The notes below the pieces were generated by a model, which was not told where the DNA came from, made no database searches, and saw only the letters and a program-made list of their open reading frames with translations. Positions 1-8,105 of a stretch of DNA of 60,665 nt are shown here, in pieces. The translations under genes and the position numbers were made by a program. The stretch is from Streptomyces aureocirculatus. GTDB taxonomy: Bacteria > Actinomycetota > Actinomycetes > Streptomycetales > Streptomycetaceae. Location of the stretch: positions 1 through 60,665 of the forward strand of contig NZ_JOAP01000048.1 in the NCBI RefSeq assembly GCF_000720475.1. Reading direction: 5' to 3'. The first letter of the stretch is position 1, and each line of letters starts with the position of its first letter.

Positions 1-6
1 GGGTAA

Positions 7-31
7 AGCCCGTCCGGCGATTGAGGACGAG
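7..31 (+). repeat. Dispersed intergenic repeat, copy 1
   Basis: A 25-base block starting AGCCCGTCC and ending GAGGACGAG. It recurs with one base changed (A to T at position 20) at 53133-53157 and, inverted, at 53063-53087. From memory this block is frequent between genes in Streptomyces. It probably belongs to the 3' flank of a gene to the left of the window. Confidence 0.7.
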
Positions 32-55
32 GCCCGGAGGGCCGATAGGGGGAAA

Positions 56-70
56 GGGGGCGTAGCCCCC
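56..70. terminator. GC hairpin, possible terminator of an upstream gene
   Basis: GGGGGC and GCCCCC form a perfect 6-bp stem around a GTA loop, with no U-rich tail, which is usual for Streptomyces. It directly follows the dispersed repeat. The gene it would serve lies outside the window, so its role is inferred. Confidence 0.35.
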
Positions 71-120
71 ATGGGCAGGGGGGTCAGAGGGCAGCCGTGC
101 CCACGATGCGGGACGGTTCC

Positions 121-145
121 GTCCACACTGTGGACGTAGGTGGAC
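121..145. promoter_or_regulatory. Palindromic boxes upstream of the sulphur operon
   Basis: GTCCAC-ACT-GTGGAC (121-135) is a perfect inverted repeat. A third half-site, GTGGAC (140-145), lies exactly 10 bases after the second, so two GTGGAC boxes fall on the same helix face. The cluster sits 32 bases before the leader peptide and is a candidate binding site for a sulphur-responsive regulator. No regulator gene in the window is linked to it. Confidence 0.4.
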
Positions 146-146
146 T

Positions 147-160
147 GCGCCGAAAGGCGC
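147..160 (+). promoter_or_regulatory. Small stem-loop with a GAAA tetraloop before the leader peptide
   Basis: GCGCC-GAAA-GGCGC is a perfect 5-bp stem closed by a GNRA-type loop, 16 bases before the leader ATG. If it is transcribed it would lie in the 5' leader. If transcription starts at the ATG it would instead be part of the promoter region. Confidence 0.3.
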
Positions 161-176
161 GTGACACGCTTCCGTC

Positions 177-260
177 ATGTCTCGAGCTGGAACCGCCTTG
201 GTGAGTCGACGCCACGTCGACCTCGGCCGCATGTCCAGCGCCATGTGTCCGGCAAGCTGA
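177..260 (+). CDS. Short cysteine-containing leader peptide of the sulphite reductase operon
   Basis: A 27-codon reading frame, ATG to TGA. Its middle reads LVSRRHVDLGRMSSAMC and the single Cys codon (TGT, 246-248) is four codons from the stop. From memory, short peptides with an RRHVDL...SA.C pattern recur upstream of sulphur genes in Streptomyces, where they are called putative leader peptides. No good Shine-Dalgarno site precedes the ATG, so a leaderless transcript is possible. The frame ends 116 bases before cysI and is followed by a long hairpin at 291-342. A plausible role is sensing charged tRNA-Cys: ribosome position on the leader would alter the downstream fold. The frame and motif are seen; the regulatory role is inference. 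Confidence 0.75.
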   Translation: MSRAGTALVSRRHVDLGRMSSAMCPAS

Positions 261-290
261 GAAAACCCAGCCCCGCCGCTCCCCCCTTTG

Positions 291-342
291 TCTGACCCAC
301 CCCGCACACCACCGCGCCCTCTGCGCGAGTGTGCAGGTCAGA
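291..342 (+). promoter_or_regulatory. Long composite hairpin between leader peptide and cysI, candidate attenuator
   Basis: Three nested perfect stems fold the spacer: TCTGACC (291-297) with GGTCAGA (336-342), GCACAC (304-309) with GTGTGC (329-334), and CGCGC (313-317) with GCGCG (323-327) around a CCTCT loop. Only A328 and A335 bulge on the right; six and three bases bulge on the left. It starts 30 bases after the leader stop and ends 20 bases before the cysI ribosome site (GAAGGA, 362-367). This placement fits an attenuator controlled by leader translation. No U-tract follows. Confidence 0.55.
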
Positions 343-376
343 GTCGCTTTCAGCCCGCTGTGAAGGACATACACCC

Positions 377-2083
377 ATGGCTGCCAACCCCGAAGACCCC
401 GCGACCGCCGCCCCTCGCGCGCCCGGGCGCAAGGCGAGCCGCCACCGTGGCGAGGGCCAGTGGGCTGCCGGTCACTTCACCCCGCTCAACGGCAACGAAC
501 AGTTCAAGAAGGACGACGACGGTCTCAATGTGCGGACACGCATTGAGACGATCTACTCCAAGCGCGGCTTCGACTCCATCGACCCGAACGACCTGCGCGG
601 CCGGATGCGCTGGTGGGGGCTCTACACCCAGCGCAAGCCCGGGATCGACGGCGGCAAGACCGCGATCCTGGAGCCGGAGGAGCTGGACGACGAGTACTTC
701 ATGCTGCGGGTGCGCATCGACGGCGGCCGCCTCACCACGGCCCAGTTGCGCGTGATCGGCGAGATCTCGCAGGAGTTCGCCCGCGGCACCGCCGACATCA
801 CCGACCGGCAGAACATCCAGTACCACTGGATCCGTATCGAGGACATGCCGGAGATCTGGCGGCGCCTGGAGAGCGTGGGCCTGTCCACGACGGAGGCGTG
901 CGGCGACACCCCGCGCGTCATCCTCGGCTCGCCCGTCGCCGGGATCGCCGAGGACGAGATCATCGACGGCACGCCCGCCGTCGAGGAGATCCACCGCCGC
1001 GTCATCGGCAACCCGGCCTTCTCGAACCTGCCGCGCAAGTTCAAGTCCGCGGTCTCGGGATCGCCGCTCCTCGACGTGGCGCACGAGATCAACGACGTCG
1101 CGTTCGTCGGCGTGGTGCACCCCGAACTCGGTCCCGGCTTCGACCTGTGGGTCGGCGGCGGACTGTCCACCAACCCCAAGATCGGCCAGCGGCTCGGCGC
1201 CTGGGTGCCCCTGGAGGACGTCGCCGATGTCTTCGAGGGCGTCATCTCGATCTTCCGCGACTACGGCTACCGCCGCCTGCGCAACCGGGCCCGCCTGAAG
1301 TTCCTCCTCGCCGACTGGGGCACGGCCAAATTCCGCCAGGTCCTTGAGGACGAGTACCTGCTGCGCAAGCTGGCCGACGGCCCCGCCCCCGACCAGCCGG
1401 TGCAGCGCTGGCGCGACCACGTCGGTGTGCACCGGCAGCGGGACGGCAGGTTCTACGTCGGGTTCGCCCCGCGCGTCGGCCGCGTCGACGGCACCGTACT
1501 GACGAAGATCGCCGACCTGGCCGCCGCACACGGCTCGGGCCGGCTCAGCACCACCGTAGAGCAGAAGATGATCGTGCTCGATGTCGCGGAGGACCAGGTG
1601 GACTCGCTGGTCGAGGGGTTGGAGGCGCTGGACCTCACGGTGCGTCCTTCACCGTTCCGGCGCGGCACCATGGCCTGCACGGGCATCGAGTTCTGCAAGC
1701 TCGCGATCGTCGAGACCAAGGCGCGCGGCGCCTCGCTCATCGACGAACTGGAGCGCCGCATCCCGGACTTCGACGAGCCCATCACCATCAACATCAACGG
1801 CTGCCCGAACGCCTGCGCGCGCATCCAGGTCGCCGACATCGGCCTGAAGGGCCAGCTCGTCCTGGACGCCGACGGCAACCAGGTCGAGGGCTACCAGGTG
1901 CACCTGGGCGGCGCGCTCGGCCTGGAGGCCGGGTTCGGGCGCAAGGTGCGCGGCCTGAAGGTCACCGCCACCGAGCTGCCCGACTACGTGGAGCGGGTGC
2001 TCAAGCGGTTCCAGGCCGAGCGCACGGACGGCGAGCGGTTCGCCACCTGGGCGGCGCGCGCCTCCGCGGAGGCCCTCTCGTGA
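377..2083 (+). CDS. cysI: Ferredoxin-dependent assimilatory sulphite reductase (siroheme, 4Fe-4S)
   Basis: Reduces sulphite to sulphide with six ferredoxin-delivered electrons in the cytoplasm. The 568-residue protein has the two-fold ferredoxin-like/nitrite-sulphite reductase domain layout. The siroheme/4Fe-4S ligands are C434, C440, C476 and C480 (CTGIEFC, GCPNAC). Y83 and C175 (GLYTQR, TEACGD) sit 92 residues apart, matching the Tyr-Cys pair known from the mycobacterial enzyme, which argues for sulphite rather than nitrite as substrate. ATG 377 is chosen because GAAGGA (362-367) precedes it; an upstream in-frame start at 329 would run through the leader hairpin. It is the first structural gene of an operon running to at least cysN, with the next gene overlapping by four bases. 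Also called sirA or nirA in actinobacteria. Confidence 0.95.
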   Translation: MAANPEDPATAAPRAPGRKASRHRGEGQWAAGHFTPLNGNEQFKKDDDGLNVRTRIETIYSKRGFDSIDPNDLRGRMRWWGLYTQRKPGIDGGKTAILEPEELDDEYFMLRVRIDGGRLTTAQLRVIGEISQEFARGTADITDRQNIQYHWIRIEDMPEIWRRLESVGLSTTEACGDTPRVILGSPVAGIAEDEIIDGTPAVEEIHRRVIGNPAFSNLPRKFKSAVSGSPLLDVAHEINDVAFVGVVHPELGPGFDLWVGGGLSTNPKIGQRLGAWVPLEDVADVFEGVISIFRDYGYRRLRNRARLKFLLADWGTAKFRQVLEDEYLLRKLADGPAPDQPVQRWRDHVGVHRQRDGRFYVGFAPRVGRVDGTVLTKIADLAAAHGSGRLSTTVEQKMIVLDVAEDQVDSLVEGLEALDLTVRPSPFRRGTMACTGIEFCKLAIVETKARGASLIDELERRIPDFDEPITININGCPNACARIQVADIGLKGQLVLDADGNQVEGYQVHLGGALGLEAGFGRKVRGLKVTATELPDYVERVLKRFQAERTDGERFATWAARASAEALS

Positions 2084-2259
2084 GCGAGCGCGCGGCCCCC
2101 TTCTACTGCCCCTACTGCGGCGACGAGGACCTGCGGCCGAACGACCAGGGCCATGGCGCTTGGGAATGCGCGGCCTGCAACCGGGCCTTCCAGTTGAAGT
2201 TCCTCGGGCTCCTCGCCCGCGGACTTCAGCGCGACGACGTGGGAGGGGAAAAGATATGA
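2080..2259 (+). CDS. Small CxxC zinc-ribbon protein between cysI and cysH
   Basis: A 59-residue frame begins at GTG 2080, overlapping the cysI stop (GTGA), and ends overlapping the cysH start (ATGA), so it is tightly coupled to both. It carries two pairs of Cys, FYCPYCG near residue 10 and WECAACN near residue 30, the pattern of a small zinc ribbon or rubredoxin-like knuckle. The C-terminal third is basic-hydrophobic (FQLKFLGLLARG). A streptomycete hypothetical gene in the same place is known to me from memory. Its function is not established. A role in metal handling or in electron delivery to sulphite or APS reductase would fit the position but is a guess. Confidence 0.85.
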   Translation: MSERAAPFYCPYCGDEDLRPNDQGHGAWECAACNRAFQLKFLGLLARGLQRDDVGGEKI

Positions 2260-2972
2260 CGACGACTCAGAAGCTGGACACCGCCACCGCGGCCGAGCTG
2301 CGGGCGCTCGCCGAGCAGGCCGGGCGCGACCTCGAAGAGGCCTCCGCGCCCGACATCCTGACGTGGGCGACGGACACCTTCGGCGAGCGGTTCTGCGTGA
2401 CCTCCTCGATGGAGGACGCGGTGGTCGCCCACCTCGCCGCACGCGTACGGCCCGGTGTGGACGTGGTGTTCCTCGACACCGGCTATCACTTCCCGGAGAC
2501 CATCGGCACCCGTGACGCCGTCGCCGCCGTCATGGACGTGCACGTCATCACGCTCACGCCCCGGCTCACCGTGGCCGAGCAGGACGCCGAGTACGGCCCG
2601 CGACTGCACGAGAGGGACCCCGACCTGTGCTGCGCGATGCGCAAGGTCAAGCCCCTCGAAGAGGGCCTGCGCGGCTATGCCGCCTGGGCGACAGGCCTGC
2701 GCCGCGACGAGTCGCCGACCCGCGCGAACACCCCGGTCGTCGGCTGGGACGAGAAGCGGCAGAAGGTCAAGGTCTCGCCGATAGCCCGCTGGAGCCAGGA
2801 CGACGTGGACGCCTACGTCACCGAGCACGGCGTCCTCACCAACCCGCTGCTCATGGACGGCTACGGCTCCGTGGGCTGCGCGCCCTGCACCCGGCGCCTC
2901 CTCGAGGGTGAGGACGCGCGCGCGGGACGGTGGGCGGGACGCACCAAGACCGAGTGCGGGCTGCACGGATGA
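2256..2972 (+). CDS. cysH: Adenylyl-sulphate (APS) reductase, 4Fe-4S type
   Basis: Reduces activated sulphate to sulphite using thioredoxin. The 238-residue protein has the PAPS reductase fold (SSMEDAVVAHL binding loop, DTGYHFPET). It keeps C125-C126 (LCCAMRK) and C208/C211 (GCAPC), the four cluster ligands that separate APS reductases from cluster-free PAPS reductases. The nucleophile C234 lies in the C-terminal ECGLHG. The ATG overlaps the preceding stop, with GGAGGGG just upstream. The presence of APS kinase next door means PAPS is also made, perhaps for sulphotransferases. The name cysH is used in Streptomyces although the reaction is on APS. Confidence 0.93.
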   Translation: MTTTQKLDTATAAELRALAEQAGRDLEEASAPDILTWATDTFGERFCVTSSMEDAVVAHLAARVRPGVDVVFLDTGYHFPETIGTRDAVAAVMDVHVITLTPRLTVAEQDAEYGPRLHERDPDLCCAMRKVKPLEEGLRGYAAWATGLRRDESPTRANTPVVGWDEKRQKVKVSPIARWSQDDVDAYVTEHGVLTNPLLMDGYGSVGCAPCTRRLLEGEDARAGRWAGRTKTECGLHG

Positions 2973-3010
2973 CGACCCATCAGATCATGCGGATCACTCA
3001 GGAGACACTT

Positions 3011-3544
3011 GTGACCGGAGCCACCGTCTGGCTCACGGGCCTGCCCAGCGCCGGCAAGACCACCATCGCGCACGAGCTGGCGCACACGCTGCGCGCCGAG
3101 GGCCGCCGCGTCGAGGTGCTCGACGGCGACGAGATCCGCGAGTTCCTCTCCGCGGGCCTCGGCTTCAGCCGCACCGACCGCGACACCAACGTCCAGCGCA
3201 TCGGCTTCGTCGCCGAGCTCCTCGCCCGCAACGGCGTGCTGGCCCTCGTACCCGTCATCGCGCCGTTCACGGACAGCCGCGAGGCGGTGCGCAAGCGCCA
3301 CCAGGCGGGAGGCACCCCCTATCTGGAGGTGCACGTGGCAACGCCCGTGGAGGTCTGCTCCGTACGGGACGTGAAGGGCCTGTACGCCAAGCAGGCCGCG
3401 GGTGAGATCTCCGGGCTCACCGGTGTCGACGACCCGTACGAGGAGCCCGAGTCACCGGATCTGCGTATCGAGTCGCAGGACCAGACCGTGCAGGAGTCCG
3501 CCGCAGCCGTGTACGCGCTGCTCACCGAGAGGGGTCTGGCATGA
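3011..3544 (+). CDS. cysC: Adenylyl-sulphate kinase
   Basis: Phosphorylates APS to PAPS with ATP. The 177-residue protein begins almost directly at the P-loop (GLPSAGKTT, residues 10-18) and has the kinase landmarks LDGDEIREFL, GFSRTDRDTNVQRI and the lid region KGLYAKQAAG. GTG 3011 is chosen because AGGAGA lies at a good distance (2999-3004) and the length fits stand-alone APS kinases. An ATG at 2969 that overlaps the cysH stop would add 14 residues and cannot be excluded. Its stop overlaps the cysD start by four bases. Confidence 0.92.
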   Translation: MTGATVWLTGLPSAGKTTIAHELAHTLRAEGRRVEVLDGDEIREFLSAGLGFSRTDRDTNVQRIGFVAELLARNGVLALVPVIAPFTDSREAVRKRHQAGGTPYLEVHVATPVEVCSVRDVKGLYAKQAAGEISGLTGVDDPYEEPESPDLRIESQDQTVQESAAAVYALLTERGLA

Positions 3545-4509
3545 CGACCGCCGCAAGTGTCGAGGCCGCAGGCGACTTCGGGGGCTCCGAGGGGAAGCGC
3601 GAGGGCGACAGCCTCTACGCGCTCTCGCACCTGGACGCCCTGGAGTCGGAGGCCGTCCACATCTTCCGCGAGGTCGCGGGCGAGTTCGAGCGGCCGGTGA
3701 TCCTGTTCTCCGGCGGCAAGGACTCCATCCTCATGCTGCATCTGGCGCTGAAGGCGTTCGCGCCCGCGCCGGTGCCCTTCTCCCTCCTCCACGTCGACAC
3801 CGGGCACAACTTCCCGGAGGTCATCGACTACCGCGACCGCGTGGTGGCCCGGCACGGGCTGCGCCTGCATGTGGCGTCCGTGCAGGACTACATCGACCGC
3901 GGGGTGCTTCGCGAGCGCCCGGACGGCACCCGCAATCCGCTGCAGACGGTGCCGCTCACCGAGAAGATCCAGGCCGAGCGGTTCGACGCGGTCTTCGGCG
4001 GCGGCCGGCGCGACGAGGAGAAGGCGCGCGCCAAGGAGCGGGTGTTCTCGCTGCGCGACGAGTTCTCCCAGTGGGACCCGCGCCGCCAGCGCCCGGAGCT
4101 GTGGCAGCTCTACAACGGCAGGCACGCGCCCGGCGAGCACGTCCGGGTCTTCCCGCTGTCCAACTGGACCGAGCTCGACGTGTGGCAGTACATCGCCCGG
4201 GAGTCCATCGAGCTGCCGGAGATCTACTTCGCGCACGAGCGGGACGTCTTCAAGCGCTCCGGCATGTGGCTGACCGCCGGTGACTGGGGCGGCCCGCGGG
4301 GTGAGGAGACCGTCGAGCGGCGTCTGGTGCGCTACCGCACCGTCGGCGACATGTCCTGCACCGGCGCCGTCGACTCCGACGCGACCACCCTGCCCGCCGT
4401 GATCACCGAGATCGCCGCGTCCCGGCTGACCGAGCGCGGGGCGACCCGCGCGGACGACAAGCTCTCCGAGGCCGCGATGGAAGACCGCAAGCGCGAGGGG
4501 TACTTCTAG
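3541..4509 (+). CDS. cysD: Sulphate adenylyltransferase subunit 2
   Basis: The catalytic subunit of heterodimeric ATP sulphurylase, forming APS from sulphate and ATP. The 322 residues show the PP-loop motif (FSGGKDSILML), the DTGHNFPEVIDYRD segment, the FGGGRRDEEKARAKER stretch and the C-terminal RYRTVGDMSCTGAV region typical of CysD. It overlaps cysC by four bases and is two bases from cysN, so both subunits are made from one message. The full family length is present. Confidence 0.96.
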   Translation: MTTAASVEAAGDFGGSEGKREGDSLYALSHLDALESEAVHIFREVAGEFERPVILFSGGKDSILMLHLALKAFAPAPVPFSLLHVDTGHNFPEVIDYRDRVVARHGLRLHVASVQDYIDRGVLRERPDGTRNPLQTVPLTEKIQAERFDAVFGGGRRDEEKARAKERVFSLRDEFSQWDPRRQRPELWQLYNGRHAPGEHVRVFPLSNWTELDVWQYIARESIELPEIYFAHERDVFKRSGMWLTAGDWGGPRGEETVERRLVRYRTVGDMSCTGAVDSDATTLPAVITEIAASRLTERGATRADDKLSEAAMEDRKREGYF

Positions 4510-4511
4510 CC

Positions 4512-5885
4512 ATGACCAGCAACACCGACACCACCGCCACGGAACTCGCCGGTCTGTCCGCGACCACCCTGCTGCGGTTCGCCACCGCGGGCTCCGTCGA
4601 CGACGGCAAGTCCACCCTCGTGGGCCGTCTCCTGCACGACTCCAAGTCGGTGCTCACCGACCAGATGGAGGCCGTCGAGCACGCCTCGCGCAGCCGTGGC
4701 GGCGAGGGCCCCGACCTGGCGCTGCTCACCGACGGCCTGCGGGCCGAGCGGGAGCAGGGCATCACCATCGACGTGGCGTACCGCTACTTCGCCACGCCCC
4801 GGCGCCGCTTCATCCTCGCGGACACCCCGGGCCATGTGCAGTACACCCGCAACATGGTCACGGGCGCGTCGACGGCCGACCTCGCGGTGGTCCTGGTGGA
4901 CGCCCGCAACGGCGTCATCGAGCAGACCCGCAGGCACGCCGCGGTGGCCGCGCTCCTTCGGGTGCCGCACGTGGTGCTCGCCGTGAACAAGATGGACCTC
5001 GTGGAGTACGCGGAGCCGGTGTTCGCCCGGATCGCGGAGGAGTTCACCGCGTACGCGGCCGATCTTGGCGTCCCCGAGATCACGGCGATCCCGATCTCGG
5101 CGCTCGCCGGGGACAACGTGGTGGAGCCGTCGTCGAACATGGACTGGTACGGCGGCCCGACGGTCCTGGAGCACCTGGAGACCGTGCCCGTCAGCCACGA
5201 CCTGACCGGTTGCCACGCGCGCCTTCCGGTGCAGTACGTGATCCGGCCGGGGACCGCCGAGCACCCGGACTACCGGGGCTACGCGGGCCAGATCGCGGCG
5301 GGTACCTTCCGCGTCGGCGAATCGGTCACCGTCCTGCCGTCGGGGCGGACCTCGAAGGTCGCGGGCATCGACCTGCTCGGCGAGCCGGTGGACGTGGCGT
5401 GGACCCCGCAGTCGGTGACCGTGCTCCTGGAGGACGACATCGACGTCTCGCGTGGTGATCTGCTCGTCCCGAGCAGTGATACGCCGCCGACCTCCCAGGA
5501 CATCGCGGCCACCGTCTGCCACGTCGCCGACCAGCCGCTCACCGTGGGCCAGCGGGTGCTGCTCAAGCACACGACGCGCACGGTCAAGGCGATCGTGAAA
5601 CAGATACCGTCCCGGCTGACCCTGGACGACCTGTCCCAGCACCCGAACCCGGAGCGGCTCGTCGCCAACGACATCGGGCGGGTCCTCGTGCGCACCGCGG
5701 AGCCGCTGGCGCTCGACGCGTACGCCGACTCGCGGCGCACCGGCTCCTTCCTCCTGATCGACCCGGCGGACGGCACGACGCTGGCGGCCGGCATGGCGGG
5801 CGAGGCCTTCGCCAAACCCGTCGGGAGCGCCACCGGTGCCGCGGACGCCGCGGTGCCCGCCGACGACCAGGGCTGGGACTTCTGA
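4512..5885 (+). CDS. cysN: Sulphate adenylyltransferase subunit 1, GTPase
   Basis: The GTPase subunit that couples GTP hydrolysis to APS formation by CysD. The EF-Tu-like motifs are G1 GSVDDGKST, the effector region REQGITIDVAYRYF, G3 DTPGHVQYT and G4 NKMD, followed by beta-barrel domains. At 457 residues there is no fused APS kinase, in agreement with a separate cysC upstream. After this gene there is a 234-base gap before the transporter genes, so a second promoter there is possible. Confidence 0.96.
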   Translation: MTSNTDTTATELAGLSATTLLRFATAGSVDDGKSTLVGRLLHDSKSVLTDQMEAVEHASRSRGGEGPDLALLTDGLRAEREQGITIDVAYRYFATPRRRFILADTPGHVQYTRNMVTGASTADLAVVLVDARNGVIEQTRRHAAVAALLRVPHVVLAVNKMDLVEYAEPVFARIAEEFTAYAADLGVPEITAIPISALAGDNVVEPSSNMDWYGGPTVLEHLETVPVSHDLTGCHARLPVQYVIRPGTAEHPDYRGYAGQIAAGTFRVGESVTVLPSGRTSKVAGIDLLGEPVDVAWTPQSVTVLLEDDIDVSRGDLLVPSSDTPPTSQDIAATVCHVADQPLTVGQRVLLKHTTRTVKAIVKQIPSRLTLDDLSQHPNPERLVANDIGRVLVRTAEPLALDAYADSRRTGSFLLIDPADGTTLAAGMAGEAFAKPVGSATGAADAAVPADDQGWDF

Positions 5886-6119
5886 CCATGGCCTCCATCG
5901 ACGTGTACGCGACGTTCGCCAAGGAAGGCGGCCGGGTCGGCAGCGGCGCCCTCGGGGCGGGCACGGGCGGTGTCGCCCGATGTGCGTGATGACGTACGCG
6001 CACCGCTCGCGCGCCCTCGCCCCTCGCCGTCCCTTCGTACGCAGACGAAGATCCGCCGACATCCACCCGGCCGCGCCCTGACGGTGCGCACCGCCGGGCC
6101 AACGAGAGGAACACCTCCC

Positions 6120-7262
6120 GTGCCTGCCATCCGCACCCTCGGCCCCCGCGCCGACCGCGCGCACCGCAAGGGCCGCATGGCCGCGGCAGCCGCTCTGCCC
6201 CTGCTCGCGCTGACGCTCTCCGCCTGCGGGTACGGCTCGGAGTCGGGCAAGGACGACAGCGGCAAGGCGAAGATCGCCGCCGGCGCGAGGAAGATCGACG
6301 GACTCGACCAGGTGAAGATCGGGTACTTCCCGAACCTGACGCACGGCACCGCGCTCGTCGGCGACCAGGAAGGCCTGTTCCAGCAGGAGCTGGGCGCGAC
6401 CAAGGCGACGTACTCGCAGTTCAACGCGGGTCCCTCGGCGATCGAGGCGCTGAACTCCAAGTCCGTCGACATCAGTTGGATCGGCCCGTCGCCCGCGATC
6501 AACGGCTACGCCAGGTCCGACGGCGAGAATCTGCGGATCATCGGCGGTTCGGCGTCCGGCGGCGTGAAGCTCGTCGTGAACCCGGAGAAGGTCAAGTCCC
6601 TCGGCGACGTCAAGGGCAAGAAGATCGCGACGCCGCAGCTCGGCAACACCCAGGACGTGGCCTTCCTCAACTGGATCAAGGGCAAGGGCTGGAAGGTCGA
6701 CGCCCAGAGCGGCAAGGGCGACGTCTCCGTGGTCCGCACCGACAACAAGATCACCCCGGACGCCTACAGGTCCGGCTCGATCGACGGCGCCTGGGTGCCG
6801 GAGCCGACCGCCTCCAAGCTGGTCTCCGAGGGCGCGAAGGTGCTGCTGGACGAGGCCGACCTGTGGCCGGACAAGAAGTTCGTGATCACCAACATCGTCG
6901 TGCGGCAGCAGTTCCTCAAGGACCACCCCAAGGTCGTCGAGGCCGTGCTCAGGGGCGCGGTGAAGACGAACCAGTTCATCGAGGACAACCCGGAGAAGGC
7001 GAAGGCCGCGGCCAACGCCAAGCTGAAGCAGCACTCCGGCAAGGAACTGCCCGCCAAGGTCATCGACCCGGCCTGGAAGTCGATCCGGTTCACCAACGAC
7101 CCGCTGGCGGCGACGCTCGACTCCGAGGCCGAGCACGCCGTGCAGGCGGGCCTCCTCGATCAGCCCGACCTCAAGGGCATCTACGACCTCCGTCCGCTCA
7201 ACAAGGTCCTGAAGACGGCGGGCGAGCCCGCGGTCGAGGACGCCGGTCTCGGCGTCAAGTAG
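6120..7262 (+). CDS. Sulphonate/taurine-type ABC transporter substrate-binding lipoprotein
   Basis: An extracytoplasmic lipoprotein that would capture an organic sulphur compound (alkanesulphonate or taurine). The signal peptide has a basic start, a hydrophobic core and the lipobox LSAC with lipidated C36. The mature part is an SsuA/TauA/NitT-type periplasmic-binding fold (KIGYFPNLTHGTALVG, FNAGPSAIEALNSKSVDISWIGPSPAINGY). Start GTG 6120 has AGAGGA nine bases upstream; an ATG at 6177 would shorten the signal peptide. The neighbours (sulphur assimilation, then ATPase and permease) make sulphonates likelier than nitrate. The exact substrate is not decided by sequence. Confidence 0.88.
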   Translation: MPAIRTLGPRADRAHRKGRMAAAAALPLLALTLSACGYGSESGKDDSGKAKIAAGARKIDGLDQVKIGYFPNLTHGTALVGDQEGLFQQELGATKATYSQFNAGPSAIEALNSKSVDISWIGPSPAINGYARSDGENLRIIGGSASGGVKLVVNPEKVKSLGDVKGKKIATPQLGNTQDVAFLNWIKGKGWKVDAQSGKGDVSVVRTDNKITPDAYRSGSIDGAWVPEPTASKLVSEGAKVLLDEADLWPDKKFVITNIVVRQQFLKDHPKVVEAVLRGAVKTNQFIEDNPEKAKAAANAKLKQHSGKELPAKVIDPAWKSIRFTNDPLAATLDSEAEHAVQAGLLDQPDLKGIYDLRPLNKVLKTAGEPAVEDAGLGVK

Positions 7263-7304
7263 CCGGATCACGCCCACAGTTCAGGTTCTCAGGAGGTGAC
7301 GACC

Positions 7305-8105
7305 ATGGGTACGACGCTCACCAAGGCACCCGAAAGCGCCGCACACACCGTGGACGCGGCCGGGGTCGCCGCGCGCATCGAGCACGTCTCGAAGTCCTTC
7401 GCCACACCGGCGGGACAGCAACTCGTCCTCGACGACATCACGCTGGATGTCCGACAGGGGGAGTTCGTCACCCTCCTGGGGGCCTCGGGCTGTGGCAAGT
7501 CCACACTGCTCAACCTCGTGGCCGGGCTCGACAGGCCGAGTGCGGGCGCCATCGCCACGGACGGCCGCCCGGCCCTGATGTTCCAGGAGCACGCCCTGTT
7601 CCCGTGGCTGACCGCGGGCAAGAACATCGAGCTCGCCCTGAAGCTGCGCGGCCTGCCCAAGGCCGAACGGCGCCCCAGGACCGAGGAGTTGCTGACGCTC
7701 GTCCGCCTCGACGGCGCGTACGGCAAGCGGGTGCACGAGCTGTCCGGCGGCATGCGCCAGCGCGTCGCCCTTGCCCGGGCGCTCGCCCAGGACAGCAAGC
7801 TGCTCCTGATGGACGAGCCGTTCGCGGCGCTCGACGCGATCACCCGGGACGTGCTGCACGACGAGCTGAGCCGGATCTGGCGCGAGACCGGCGTCTCCGT
7901 CCTGTTCGTCACGCACAACGTCCGTGAGGCGGTGCGGCTCGCCCAGCGCGTGGTCCTGCTGTCCTCGCGCCCGGGCCGGGTGGCGCACGAGTGGACCGTC
8001 GACATCGAGCAGCCGCGCCGCATCGAGGACGCGGCGGTGGCGGAGCTGTCCGTCGAGATCACCGAAGAACTGCGTGGGGAGATCCGCCGACATGGGCAGC
8101 ACTGA
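7305..8105 (+). CDS. ssuB: Sulphonate/taurine-type ABC transporter ATPase
   Basis: The energising subunit of the importer. The 266 residues have Walker A GASGCGKST, Q-loop MFQEHALFPWL, signature LSGGMRQRV, Walker B LLLMDEPFAALD and the switch histidine in VTHNVREA, in SsuB/TauB order. ATG 7305 has a strong AGGAGG (7291-7296). The reading frame overlaps the permease start by 14 bases. The gene symbol follows family and context; tauB is an alternative. Confidence 0.9.
   Translation: MGTTLTKAPESAAHTVDAAGVAARIEHVSKSFATPAGQQLVLDDITLDVRQGEFVTLLGASGCGKSTLLNLVAGLDRPSAGAIATDGRPALMFQEHALFPWLTAGKNIELALKLRGLPKAERRPRTEELLTLVRLDGAYGKRVHELSGGMRQRVALARALAQDSKLLLMDEPFAALDAITRDVLHDELSRIWRETGVSVLFVTHNVREAVRLAQRVVLLSSRPGRVAHEWTVDIEQPRRIEDAAVAELSVEITEELRGEIRRHGQH

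Noticed and set aside
5888..5989. A 33-codon frame right after cysN ending in an Arg-Cys-Ala
   Set aside because: It might be another leader peptide before the transporter genes, but it lacks the RRHVDL-like motif, a ribosome site and a following hairpin, so it is not called.
4506..7277. A 923-codon minus-strand open frame opposite cysN and the sulphonate-binding protein gene
   Set aside because: It lies antisense to two clear genes, has no recognisable domain and arises from GC-rich codon bias that removes stops on the other strand.
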